From Candidatus Ventrenecus avicola (GTDB lineage: Bacteria > Bacillota_I > Bacilli_A > RF39 > UBA660): a DNA stretch of 36,604 nt. The notes under the pieces are model-generated. The model did no database searches. It was not told the DNA's origin and worked only from the letters and a program-made list of their open reading frames with translations. The stretch covers positions 1 to 36,604 of the forward strand of contig DVHP01000017.1 of the NCBI GenBank assembly GCA_018711945.1, read 5' to 3'. Each line of letters opens with the position of its first letter. Positions within the stretch are counted from its first letter, which is position 1. This document shows, piece after piece, positions 1-11,222 of this stretch. The position numbers were made by a program, and so were the translations under genes.

Positions 1-3008
<3,008 letters not shown>

Positions 3009-3042
3009 AATAATGCCCCTTAATTTTGATTTACAGAAAAAA

Positions 3043-3066
3043 TATAGGTACGGAAGTACACCTATA
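3043..3066 (-). terminator. Hairpin plus T6 between comK and recF (comK terminator or recF leader attenuator)
   Basis: Minus strand TATAGGTGTACTTCCGTACCTATA (2-nt bulge) followed by TTTTTT. Lies downstream of a TATAAT at 3076-3081 (minus) and upstream of the recF ATG. Confidence 0.55.
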
Positions 3067-3094
3067 CCTACAATCATTATATCACAAAAAAAGC

Positions 3095-3556
3095 TTATTT
3101 AAAACGTTTTTTTGAAGTTTTTCGCCCTCTTAAAGTACTTTCCAATCTTGTAGCTCTAAGAATTTGATTATCGATAATTCCATAAGAATATTTAAGGTAC
3201 ACTTTTTGCTGATTTTCAAATTCGATAACCAAAAAATTATTTTCCATATAGTAATTGTGGATATGTTTTAGACTTATCCACACACTGTCATGATAACGAC
3301 TAGAAGAAGTAGGAAAAAAAATCATTTCTTTCGATTCTTCCACTATAATAGGTGCTTTATAATTTACTCCTATCATATCTTGAGTTCCTTTTCTTCTCCC
3401 ATCCAAAGTACTTCCGAAATAAAGACAACTATCTTCCATAATAGCAGTAGTGCCCTTATTCACATAAAATACACTATCTGTTTCATAAATTTTTGAACAA
3501 TGTTCGTTAATAGGTAATACAGCCATTGTTTCTTCATTAATTTCGTAATTTTCCAA
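3095..3556 (-). CDS. comK: ComK-family competence transcription factor homologue (short, 153 aa)
   Basis: Aligns by eye with recalled B. subtilis ComK: NEETMAVLPINEHCSKIYETDSVFYVNKGTTAIMEDSCLYFGSTLDGRRKGTQDMIGVNYKAPIIVEESKEMIFFPTSSSRYHDSVWISLKHI versus NGATIAVLPEEIDGKICSKIIEKDCVFYVNMKPLQIVDRSCRFFGSSYAGRKAGTYEVTKISHKPPIMVDPSNQIFLFPTLSSTRPQCGWISHVHV. TTG start with AGGGGGG Shine-Dalgarno. Confidence 0.88.
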   Translation of the reverse strand: MENYEINEETMAVLPINEHCSKIYETDSVFYVNKGTTAIMEDSCLYFGSTLDGRRKGTQDMIGVNYKAPIIVEESKEMIFFPTSSSRYHDSVWISLKHIHNYYMENNFLVIEFENQQKVYLKYSYGIIDNQILRATRLESTLRGRKTSKKRFK

Positions 3557-3620
3557 ACAAATCCCCCCTAAATAATGAAAATTGACTATAGAATAACATA
3601 GAAAACTAGAAAAAAATGTC

Positions 3621-3645
3621 GAAAAAAAATAGCTTTTCAGCTATT
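3621..3645 (-). terminator. Rho-independent terminator of dnaN
   Basis: Minus strand AATAGCT-GAAA-AGCTATT followed by a long T run, overlapping the dnaN stop. Confidence 0.8.
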
Positions 3646-4762
3646 AATAAGTTTTAATTGGTAAAATAAGTTGAATTAAAGACTCATCCGTCAAAGACTT
3701 AAGCACAATAGGCTTTACATCATTATTAAGAAGAATCAAAATATCTTCATCTTTAATTGTTTTTAAAGCATCCATCATATATTTTGCACTGAAAGAAATA
3801 TCAATATTAGACTTTTCATCAGTATCAATAGAAACTCTTTCTTCAGTTTTACCAATTTCAGAAGCATAAGAATTAATAATCATTTCTTTGTTTTCAACTT
3901 TCATCTTAATAATATTCTTATCTTTTCCTTGCGTAAGAAGGGCTGCTCTATCAACGGCTCCCATAAATTCACTTTTCTTAGTTTGTACTATAATTTCAAA
4001 TTCTGTTGGAATTAAATTTGAAGTATTTGGATAACTTCCTGACAAAATATTTGTTTGAAACTTCAAGTTCTTATATTCAAATAAGACACGATTATTAAAT
4101 ACATTGATAGAAACAATATCATCATCTACTAAAATATGTTCTAATTCAATAATATTCTTTCCTGGAATAACAATATTAACATCCTCTTGAACAGGTTGAT
4201 CTAACTTAATATTTTTCTTAGCCAAACGATAAGAGTCAGTCGCGATAACTTCTAAATAATCTCCATTAATTTTAATATTTAAGCCAGTTAAAATAGGTCT
4301 CAATTCTTGATTAGAAATCGCAAAACTAGTTTGATTAATAAGTTCTTTTAAAACATCTCCTTTAATAGTAATAGGGTCTTTATGACTTAAAAGCTTAATA
4401 CTAGGATATTCACTAGGATCTAAACAATTTAAATTATATTGATTAAAATCAGAATAAATCTTAATCTTTAAACTATCTTGCATTTCAAATTGAATAACAT
4501 CACTAGGCATCTTTCTAATAATATCTAAAATATACTTACTACTAATAATAATAGTCCCAGTACTTTCAATATTCTTAATAAGTTTACTATCTATAAAAGA
4601 CTCAATAGTAAGCTCACTATCACTAGCCATTAATGTTAAACCCTCTTCTTTTAATTCAAATTTAATACCATTTAATACTGGTATAACATTTTTTGTACTA
4701 ATTCCTCTAACAACATTATTTAAATTTTCTAATAATATACTTTTATCAATTGCAAATTTCAT
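3644..4762 (-). CDS. dnaN: DNA polymerase III subunit beta (sliding clamp)
   Basis: MKFAIDKSILLENLNNVVRGISTKNVIPVLNGIKFEL...; C-terminus ESLIQLILPIKTY typical of DnaN. Confidence 0.97.
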   Translation of the reverse strand: MKFAIDKSILLENLNNVVRGISTKNVIPVLNGIKFELKEEGLTLMASDSELTIESFIDSKLIKNIESTGTIIISSKYILDIIRKMPSDVIQFEMQDSLKIKIYSDFNQYNLNCLDPSEYPSIKLLSHKDPITIKGDVLKELINQTSFAISNQELRPILTGLNIKINGDYLEVIATDSYRLAKKNIKLDQPVQEDVNIVIPGKNIIELEHILVDDDIVSINVFNNRVLFEYKNLKFQTNILSGSYPNTSNLIPTEFEIIVQTKKSEFMGAVDRAALLTQGKDKNIIKMKVENKEMIINSYASEIGKTEERVSIDTDEKSNIDISFSAKYMMDALKTIKDEDILILLNNDVKPIVLKSLTDESLIQLILPIKTY

Positions 4763-4777
4763 AATTCTACCCTCTTT

Positions 4778-4886
4778 CTTTATTATTTATATATATTATT
4801 AATATTATTAATACGGTGGATAATGTGGATAACTTTGAATATTCCTTATAAATACTACATCCATTGTCGAATTTTGTCGTGGATAA
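4778..4886 (-). other. oriC unwinding segment between dnaA and dnaN (DnaA-box pair, DnaA-trio-like run, AT-rich DUE)
   Basis: Minus strand TTATCCACA (4832-4824), TTATCCACC (4823-4815), then TAT TAA TAA TAT TAA TAA TAT ATA TAA ATA ATA (4813-4781). A one-mismatch box CGTGGATAA at 4878-4886. Confidence 0.75.
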
Positions 4887-4914
4887 CTATTCACATTTCA
4901 AAAAGTTACGCACA

Positions 4915-6306
4915 TTACATCTTATTTTGTATCTCTTTAATCTGATTTGCTACCATAGGATTCTCCTTAATATCCATAGCTATTTTATCACAAGCGTGGA
5001 TAACTGTCGAATGGTCTCGTCCACCAAACTCAAGCCCTATTCGATTTAAGTTTTCCTCCGTAAGTTGTCGTGATAAATACATCGCAATTTGTCTTGGATA
5101 AGCAATATTAGCACTTCTTCTCTTTCCTTTTAAGTCATCTACCGTAATTTTAAAGTAATCCGCTACTGCTTTTTGAATTCCCTCAATACTATTAGTTTTA
5201 TAGATATTGTGATTAACGTAATCCCCAAGTGCTTCAATTGCAAAATTTAAGTCGACTTTCTCTGGAACAATCATTGCTGTATAGGCCATTAGCCGGTTCA
5301 GTGCTCCTTCTAAAAATCGAACATCATTTTGACAATTATTCGCGATATATTCAATAACATTTTCATCAATTCTCGTCGAAATTGTCATATTTTTAAGCTT
5401 AGCTCTGATAATTTTACATCGCAAATCAAAGTCCGGTGGATAAATATCTACAGGAAGTCCCCACATAAATCGACTTCTAAGCCTTTCTTCTAACAATTTC
5501 AAGTCATCAGGACTCCGATCAGAACTAATAATAATCTGTTTATTTGCTTGATGTAAGGCATTGAAAGTGTGGAAAAATTCTTGCTGAGTCTTTTCAGCAC
5601 CGACAAGATACTGAATATCATCAATAATTAATACGTCTACTTCCCTATATTTCTTTTTAAAATTAGCCGCACTTTGAATATTATTCTTATTATCACTATT
5701 TATAATGTTGATGTATTCATCTTTGAACATTTCACTTGTTGTGTATAACACCTTTTTTTTCGAGTGTTCTACTATATAATTGCCTATTGCATGCATTAAA
5801 TGAGTTTTTCCTAGTCCACTCTTTCCGTAGATAAATAAAGGGTTATGCACTTTTCCCGGTTGCTCCGCAACAATCATTCCAGCCGTTTTAGCGAGTCGAT
5901 TAGAATCCCCTACTACATAGTTATTAAAGTTTAATTCAGGAATTAAATTCGTTTCCCATTCTTCATAAGTAGTCTCTACATTATCTACATAAGTAGGAAT
6001 TGGAGAAAAGTTATCCACATTATCCACATTTTTCTGAACTTCTAATAAATCATCATCAATTTCCTCTTTTAATAAAAATTCAAATTCATAATTATGATTA
6101 GATACTTTATAAAAAGCATCATCAATTAAATTATAATAATTAGTTGTAAGAATACGTTTATGTATTTCCATTGGAACTTGAATATATACTTTATTATCTT
6201 TAATCTTAATAAGCTTTAAATCATTAAACCAAGCATGAAAAGAAGCGGAATTTACTTCTGGATAAATTTCATTTAATACCGATTGCCAAAGATCTTTTTC
6301 ATCCAT
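4915..6306 (-). CDS. dnaA: Chromosomal replication initiator protein DnaA
   Basis: Walker A FIYGKSGLGKTHLMHAIGNY, Walker B VLIIDDIQYL, domain IV GGRDHSTVIHACDKI. Start MDEKDLWQSVLNEIYPEV with GGGGTGG Shine-Dalgarno; the longer ORF start at 6372 is less likely. Confidence 0.97.
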   Translation of the reverse strand: MDEKDLWQSVLNEIYPEVNSASFHAWFNDLKLIKIKDNKVYIQVPMEIHKRILTTNYYNLIDDAFYKVSNHNYEFEFLLKEEIDDDLLEVQKNVDNVDNFSPIPTYVDNVETTYEEWETNLIPELNFNNYVVGDSNRLAKTAGMIVAEQPGKVHNPLFIYGKSGLGKTHLMHAIGNYIVEHSKKKVLYTTSEMFKDEYINIINSDNKNNIQSAANFKKKYREVDVLIIDDIQYLVGAEKTQQEFFHTFNALHQANKQIIISSDRSPDDLKLLEERLRSRFMWGLPVDIYPPDFDLRCKIIRAKLKNMTISTRIDENVIEYIANNCQNDVRFLEGALNRLMAYTAMIVPEKVDLNFAIEALGDYVNHNIYKTNSIEGIQKAVADYFKITVDDLKGKRRSANIAYPRQIAMYLSRQLTEENLNRIGLEFGGRDHSTVIHACDKIAMDIKENPMVANQIKEIQNKM

Positions 6307-6442
6307 TAAACCACCCCGCTTCACATTTATCAACATTATTCTACACTTTTTTCTCTCTCTTTCCAAGCACAAATTACCAAAACTTCACTTTTCCACAACT
6401 TATCAACATTACAACCCAGCATAAAACCTACAAAAAAAGCAG

Positions 6443-6536
6443 TTATCCACATTATCCACAAATTTTTATTCACATCGAAGTGTATAAGTGAAAACTGTGT
6501 ATAAAAATTATCCACATGATGTGAATATGTGTATAA
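6443..6536. other. oriC DnaA-box cluster upstream of dnaA
   Basis: Exact TTATCCACA at 6443-6451, 6452-6460 and 6508-6516; near-consensus TGTGTATAA at 6496-6504 and 6528-6536. Gene orientation diverges here. Confidence 0.85.
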
Positions 6537-6634
6537 ATCTCAAAATATGTCGATAAAATAAGGAAAAATAAAAGAAACAAAATGTGAATAGTTATAAACA
6601 ATAAGAATTTAACTGTCCAGATTTCAAGAAAAGA

Positions 6635-6664
6635 TTGACTTTTATAAATATTTAATATTATAAT
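6635..6664 (+). promoter_or_regulatory. Sigma-A-type promoter for the rpmH operon
   Basis: TTGACT (6635-6640), 18-bp spacer, TATAAT (6659-6664). Confidence 0.75.
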
Positions 6665-6693
6665 AAGGGAGCTTTAAACGAAGGAGGGATACT

Positions 6694-6819
6694 ATGAAAG
6701 TCGGAACTTATCAACCTAATAAGAGAAAAAGAGCAAAGAAACATGGCTTTTTTGCTCGTAAAGAGTCCAATATTTTAAAAAGTAGAAGAAAAAAAGGTCG
6801 TAAAAGACTTTGCAGTTAA
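6694..6819 (+). CDS. rpmH: 50S ribosomal protein L34
   Basis: Manually translated: MKVGTYQPNKRKRAKKHGFFARKESNILKSRRKKGRKRLCS, preceded by AAGGAGGG. Not in the supplied ORF track because of its size. Confidence 0.95.
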   Translation: MKVGTYQPNKRKRAKKHGFFARKESNILKSRRKKGRKRLCS

Positions 6820-6820
6820 A

Positions 6821-6851
6821 AAACCACATCTTTTATGTGGCTTTTTTTCAT
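6821..6851 (+). terminator. Hairpin terminator/attenuator after rpmH
   Basis: CCACAT-cttt-ATGTGG followed by CTTTTTTTC. Confidence 0.7.
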
Positions 6852-6870
6852 TTATGAAAGGAGTTAATCC

Positions 6871-7215
6871 ATGAAAAGAACAGAAATGATTAAACCTCAT
6901 CAAGAATTTTCCGAAATTATCCGAAATGAAAGATATTTAAAAAATAAAAACTTTTCTGTATATATAAGGAAAGGAAAATATAGTTATCCACATTTTGGAA
7001 TAGCAGTTTCAAAAAAATTAGGAAATGCGGTCAATCGAAACAAATTAAAAAGAAGAATGCGGGTTATTTTAGATGAATACAAAAAAGAATTGCCGTTTAA
7101 CGAGGATTATATTATAATAATGAAAGAAAACACAAAAAATCTTTCTTATCAAGAGTTGCAAGAGAGTTTTCGTGATTTAATGAAGAAAAGGAGAAAAAAT
7201 GAAACATCAAAATAA
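6871..7215 (+). CDS. rnpA: Ribonuclease P protein component
   Basis: HFGIAVSKKLGNAVNRNKLKRRMRVILDEYK: the RNR-type motif of RnpA. Confidence 0.96.
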   Translation: MKRTEMIKPHQEFSEIIRNERYLKNKNFSVYIRKGKYSYPHFGIAVSKKLGNAVNRNKLKRRMRVILDEYKKELPFNEDYIIIMKENTKNLSYQELQESFRDLMKKRRKNETSK

Positions 7216-8269
7216 AATATTAGCAATGATAGTAATCTGCATCATCTTTTTAACAAGTGGCTGCGGAACAAATGATTACTTAAAAGATGAAAATGGCAAT
7301 ATCATTGTCAATGAAGCGACTGGACAAAGTGTACAAAAAGATATATTATGTCAACCAGCAGCAGATTCAGAACTATATAAAATTTACCAAGACCATGCAG
7401 ATCAATTATCTGTCAAAGTAGAAGACTTACCACTTTGTAGTGAATTTAGTCTAACATCAAATGAATACAATGGTTTATGGGAGGCAATATTAGTAAGACC
7501 TCTAGCATTAGTAATTTTAAAGTTTGGTTATTTATTTAATAACTTTGGTATTTCCGTTATGTTTGTTGGTTTATTAATTCGTTTAATCTTATTACCATTC
7601 TCACTAAAAAGTATGAGACAAACAAACAACATGCAAAAAGCCCAACCAGAGATTGCAAGAATTGAAAAGAAATACGAAAATAAAACCGACAGTGATTCGA
7701 TGATGGCAAAGAGCCAAGAAATGATGATGGTTTATCAAAAATATAAAATAAATCCAGTATCAGGTTGCCTAGTTGCATTAATTCAAATTCCTTTATTCTT
7801 TGCCTTTTTATCAGCAATCAATAAAGTGCCTGCCATTTTTGAAGGCAAGCTTTTTGGAATGAATTTAGGAATGACTCCATGGAAGGGACTTGGTCAAGGA
7901 GAATATATCTACATTGTTTTAATCTTCTTAATTGTCGCAACGACGTATCTATCTTTCAAAAACACAATGAAGAATGGTCAAAACAATGAAATGATGAAAC
8001 AAATGAATTTCATGTTTATGTTTGTAATTATCAGTATATCAATCGCATCATTTAGCTTACCAACTGCAATTGCTTTTTACTGGATTGTTGTAAATGGATT
8101 TACTGTCGTGCAAAACTATATAATAAAAAAGATTTTGAGTAAAGAAGAACTCGGAACCAAACCAAAGTCTAAAGAAAAGAAATCAAATAAAAAAGTAATA
8201 GAAGTAAAACACCAAGAAAAGAAAGTTTCAAAAAAGGACTCAAAAGAAAAAAAAGTTAGAAAGAAGTGA
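7199..8269 (+). CDS. yidC: Membrane protein insertase YidC (lipoprotein form)
   Basis: Lipobox LTSGC; 60KD_IMP/YidC core PLALVILKFGYLFNNFGISVMFVGLLIRLILLPFSLKSMRQ; lysine-rich tail. Follows rnpA. Confidence 0.95.
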   Translation: MKHQNKILAMIVICIIFLTSGCGTNDYLKDENGNIIVNEATGQSVQKDILCQPAADSELYKIYQDHADQLSVKVEDLPLCSEFSLTSNEYNGLWEAILVRPLALVILKFGYLFNNFGISVMFVGLLIRLILLPFSLKSMRQTNNMQKAQPEIARIEKKYENKTDSDSMMAKSQEMMMVYQKYKINPVSGCLVALIQIPLFFAFLSAINKVPAIFEGKLFGMNLGMTPWKGLGQGEYIYIVLIFLIVATTYLSFKNTMKNGQNNEMMKQMNFMFMFVIISISIASFSLPTAIAFYWIVVNGFTVVQNYIIKKILSKEELGTKPKSKEKKSNKKVIEVKHQEKKVSKKDSKEKKVRKK

Positions 8270-8273
8270 TAAT

Positions 8274-8873
8274 ATGCCAGTAGTTACCGAAGCAAAGACT
8301 TTAATTGAAGCCATTGAAAATGCCAAAAATGAATTAAAAACAGAAAAAATCATCTATACAAAAAAAGAAAAAACAAGTGGTAAATTATTTAAATCTACCA
8401 TGTATGAAGTCACAGCAATTTCAGAGATTGAACTTATGGATGAAATGAAAAAATACTTAAAAGAAATCATTGAAAATATGGGCCTTACTGTTCAATTTGA
8501 AAGTTCAAAAAGAGAAGATACCTATGAAATTACTATGTATTCTGATAATAATTCTATCTTAATTGGTAAAAATGGCCAAACATTAAAGGCTTTAGAGACA
8601 ATGGTTCGCGCAAAAATGAATATAGAATGGAATATATCACCGAAAATAGTTTTAGATGTAGAAAACTATAAAGACAAAAGAATCGAACACTTAGAAAGAT
8701 TAGCTATAAGACTTGCCAAAGAAGTTCGAGCAACCAAAGTGGATGCAGTTCTAGATAATATGAATTCCTATGAAAGAAGAATTATTCATAATAAATTATC
8801 TAACTTTAAAGGCGTATCCACGGTAAGTGAAGGCGAAGAACCAAACCGTCATGTAATTATAAAAGCAGAGTAA
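8274..8873 (+). CDS. khpB: Jag/KhpB-like RNA-binding protein (Jag-N, KH, R3H)
   Basis: KH signature LIGKNGQTLKALETMVRAKMN; R3H region MNSYERRIIHNKLSNFKGVSTVSEGEEPNRHVIIKAE; position after yidC. Confidence 0.93.
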   Translation: MPVVTEAKTLIEAIENAKNELKTEKIIYTKKEKTSGKLFKSTMYEVTAISEIELMDEMKKYLKEIIENMGLTVQFESSKREDTYEITMYSDNNSILIGKNGQTLKALETMVRAKMNIEWNISPKIVLDVENYKDKRIEHLERLAIRLAKEVRATKVDAVLDNMNSYERRIIHNKLSNFKGVSTVSEGEEPNRHVIIKAE

Positions 8874-8933
8874 TCTGTTTTTTATTTTCATATAATACAA
8901 ATTGTGATAATATAGACAAACAAAGGAAGTTGA

Positions 8934-9824
8934 GTGACAATGGAAGAACAACTTGCGAAATTAATTTATGATTATACCAAAAAAGAAAAAATAATAGATA
9001 AAGAATTCATAGAATCTTTCGCTGAAATAGTGGTAGATAACTATAACTCAAAGAAATATTTAAACAGTATTGTTTATGATGAAAGTTCGCCGGATAATAC
9101 AATAATGAGTTATACTAATATTAGTAGAAGTATAACAATATACCAACAGAATTTAAATAACGAAATATCCTTTATAATTACCTATTTTTTACACAGTAAT
9201 AATTCATTCCTAATAAAAAATTTATTAATTCTTAAAACATTAATGCATGAATTAATCCACGTTAAACAATATAAAATTTACGACGAGAAGAAAAAAGAAG
9301 AAACAAATACAATTGAAGATGCTGTAACTTTCATATCTTGGAGTATCGTATCAATTACTGATTTAGAAGAATTTCTTATGAATATATTGGGAAAGAAAAA
9401 TACAGTAAATAAAAAACTAACAGAATTAACTCAAAAGAGAATAGATAAATCATATTTATATGCTCCGTTAGAAACAATGGCAGAAATAGATGCCTGCAAA
9501 ATTATGAAAAAAATCTTACATATTCTAAGACTCAATCACCAAGAAGTAGAGTTATTTACATACTTTAATTATGAGATATTAAATAAAGTACTAGAAGTAT
9601 ATGCCAAAACGAACTTTCCATTTCAAAAATTTGTAAATCTTGGTCATTTACAAAAAGCATGGAAACAATCCATTATTTATGATTCAATTAAAAAAGGCTT
9701 AACAAAGGAATGTTTAAATTTGCCACTAGAAGAAAGATGTCGTTATGGTTTTCCAATTACAGAGGAAGAAAAAGAAGAATTACAAAGAAAGATAATTCTA
9801 AGTAGAAAATTGCTGAATTTATAA
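8934..9824 (+). CDS. Uncharacterised protein with HExxH zinc-metallopeptidase-like motif
   Basis: LKTLMHELIHVKQYKIYD contains HELIH; downstream PLETMAEIDACKIM could supply a third ligand. GTG 8934 or ATG 8940 start with AAGGAAG Shine-Dalgarno. Confidence 0.7.
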   Translation: MTMEEQLAKLIYDYTKKEKIIDKEFIESFAEIVVDNYNSKKYLNSIVYDESSPDNTIMSYTNISRSITIYQQNLNNEISFIITYFLHSNNSFLIKNLLILKTLMHELIHVKQYKIYDEKKKEETNTIEDAVTFISWSIVSITDLEEFLMNILGKKNTVNKKLTELTQKRIDKSYLYAPLETMAEIDACKIMKKILHILRLNHQEVELFTYFNYEILNKVLEVYAKTNFPFQKFVNLGHLQKAWKQSIIYDSIKKGLTKECLNLPLEERCRYGFPITEEEKEELQRKIILSRKLLNL

Positions 9825-9838
9825 AATAATGGTATAAT
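9810..9838 (+). promoter_or_regulatory. Sigma-A-type promoter upstream of mnmE
   Basis: TTGCTG (9810-9815), 17-bp spacer, TATAAT (9833-9838). Confidence 0.65.
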
Positions 9839-9860
9839 ACCCGCGAATGGAAGTGGTAAT

Positions 9861-11216
9861 ATGGATACAACAATCGCTGCAATTTCAACAAATTCACTAG
9901 GTGTTGGAGCAATTAATATTGTGAGATTAAGTGGTCCGGAATCGATTGCAATCGTTAGTAAAATCTTTACAAACAAAAAATTTTCGACTGCCAAATCCCA
10001 TACAATTCATTATGGTTATATAAAAGACAATGACACAATTATTGATGAAGTTTTAGTAACACTTATGCGTGCTCCAAAAACTTATACGATGGAAGATGTA
10101 GTAGAAATAAACTGCCATGGTGGTTCGATAACAGCAAATAAAATTTTAGAACTGCTTTATACAAACGGAGCAGTCCCAGCAGAACCAGGAGAATTTACCA
10201 AAAGAGCATTTTTAAATGGCAGAATTAACTTACTAGAAGCCGAAAGTGTAGAGGATTTACTAGAAGCAAAAAATGAAAATGCCAGAAAATTAGCTTTAAA
10301 TGGTATCAGTGGTAAAACTACAAAATTAATCCAAGATTTACGTGAAAAAATGGTAAGCCTTCTTGCCAATATCGAAGTAAATATTGACTATCCAGAGTAT
10401 ATCGATGAACTAGAGATTACTAAAGAAAACATCACTCCTGTATTAACAGAAATAAAAAATTCTTTACAAAAAATAGTCGAAGAATCTGAAAATGGTAAAA
10501 AAATCAAAGAAGGAATTAATATAGCTATTATTGGTCGACCAAATGTCGGAAAATCTTCACTTTTAAATGCTTTATTAGAAGAAGATAAAGCTATTGTAAC
10601 TGATATTTCAGGAACAACAAGAGACATTGTCGAAGGGACAATCCAATACAAAGGAATTAATTTAAATTTTATTGATACTGCTGGTATCCGTGAAACTGAA
10701 GACATTGTCGAAAAAATAGGCGTAGAAAAAAGCAAAAAAATTCAAGAAAGTTCAGATATAACAATTCTAGTATTAAACAACAATGAACTATTAACTGAAG
10801 AAGACAAAGAATTATTAAAGAAAGTAGAACAAGAAAAGGGAGTAATCTTTATCAATAAAATAGATTTAACTTCTAAATTACCAGAATTAAAAACAACAAA
10901 AAAAATAATCAAAGGTAGTACTATAAAAAATGTAGGATTAGAAGAATTAAAAGAAGAAATACTAAGTGAATTTTCCCTAGAAGATATGAGCTATAAAGAT
11001 TTAACTTATCTATTTAATACAAGACAAATTTCTTTAGCAAAACAAGCTCTTCAAAACATAAACCATGTAATAGAAGAAAACAAAAAAGACATTCCTGTTG
11101 ACATGCTAGCAATAGAAATTCGCGAGTCTTGGGAGTATTTAGGTCAAATTATCGGTGAAGCCTATGAAGACGAACTAGTAGATAACATATTTAAAAGATT
11201 TTGTTTAGGAAAGTAG
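9861..11216 (+). CDS. mnmE: tRNA uridine-5-carboxymethylaminomethyl(34) synthesis GTPase MnmE
   Basis: MDTTIAAISTNSLGVGAINIVRLSG; GRPNVGKSSLLNALL; DISGTTRD; C-terminal FCLGK. Confidence 0.97.
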   Translation: MDTTIAAISTNSLGVGAINIVRLSGPESIAIVSKIFTNKKFSTAKSHTIHYGYIKDNDTIIDEVLVTLMRAPKTYTMEDVVEINCHGGSITANKILELLYTNGAVPAEPGEFTKRAFLNGRINLLEAESVEDLLEAKNENARKLALNGISGKTTKLIQDLREKMVSLLANIEVNIDYPEYIDELEITKENITPVLTEIKNSLQKIVEESENGKKIKEGINIAIIGRPNVGKSSLLNALLEEDKAIVTDISGTTRDIVEGTIQYKGINLNFIDTAGIRETEDIVEKIGVEKSKKIQESSDITILVLNNNELLTEEDKELLKKVEQEKGVIFINKIDLTSKLPELKTTKKIIKGSTIKNVGLEELKEEILSEFSLEDMSYKDLTYLFNTRQISLAKQALQNINHVIEENKKDIPVDMLAIEIRESWEYLGQIIGEAYEDELVDNIFKRFCLGK

Positions 11217-11222
11217 GAGACT

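Noticed and set aside
3290-3496. Plus-strand ORF of 68 aa
   Set aside because: Antisense to the ComK-like gene, no homology-like features; composition-driven.
4864-5049. Plus-strand 61-aa ORF across the dnaA 3' end
   Set aside because: Antisense to dnaA and overlapping origin DnaA boxes; no coding features.
10157-10735. Minus-strand ORFs of 70 and 115 aa inside mnmE
   Set aside because: Fully antisense to a conserved gene; typical spurious Ser/Ile-rich reading of an A-rich coding strand.
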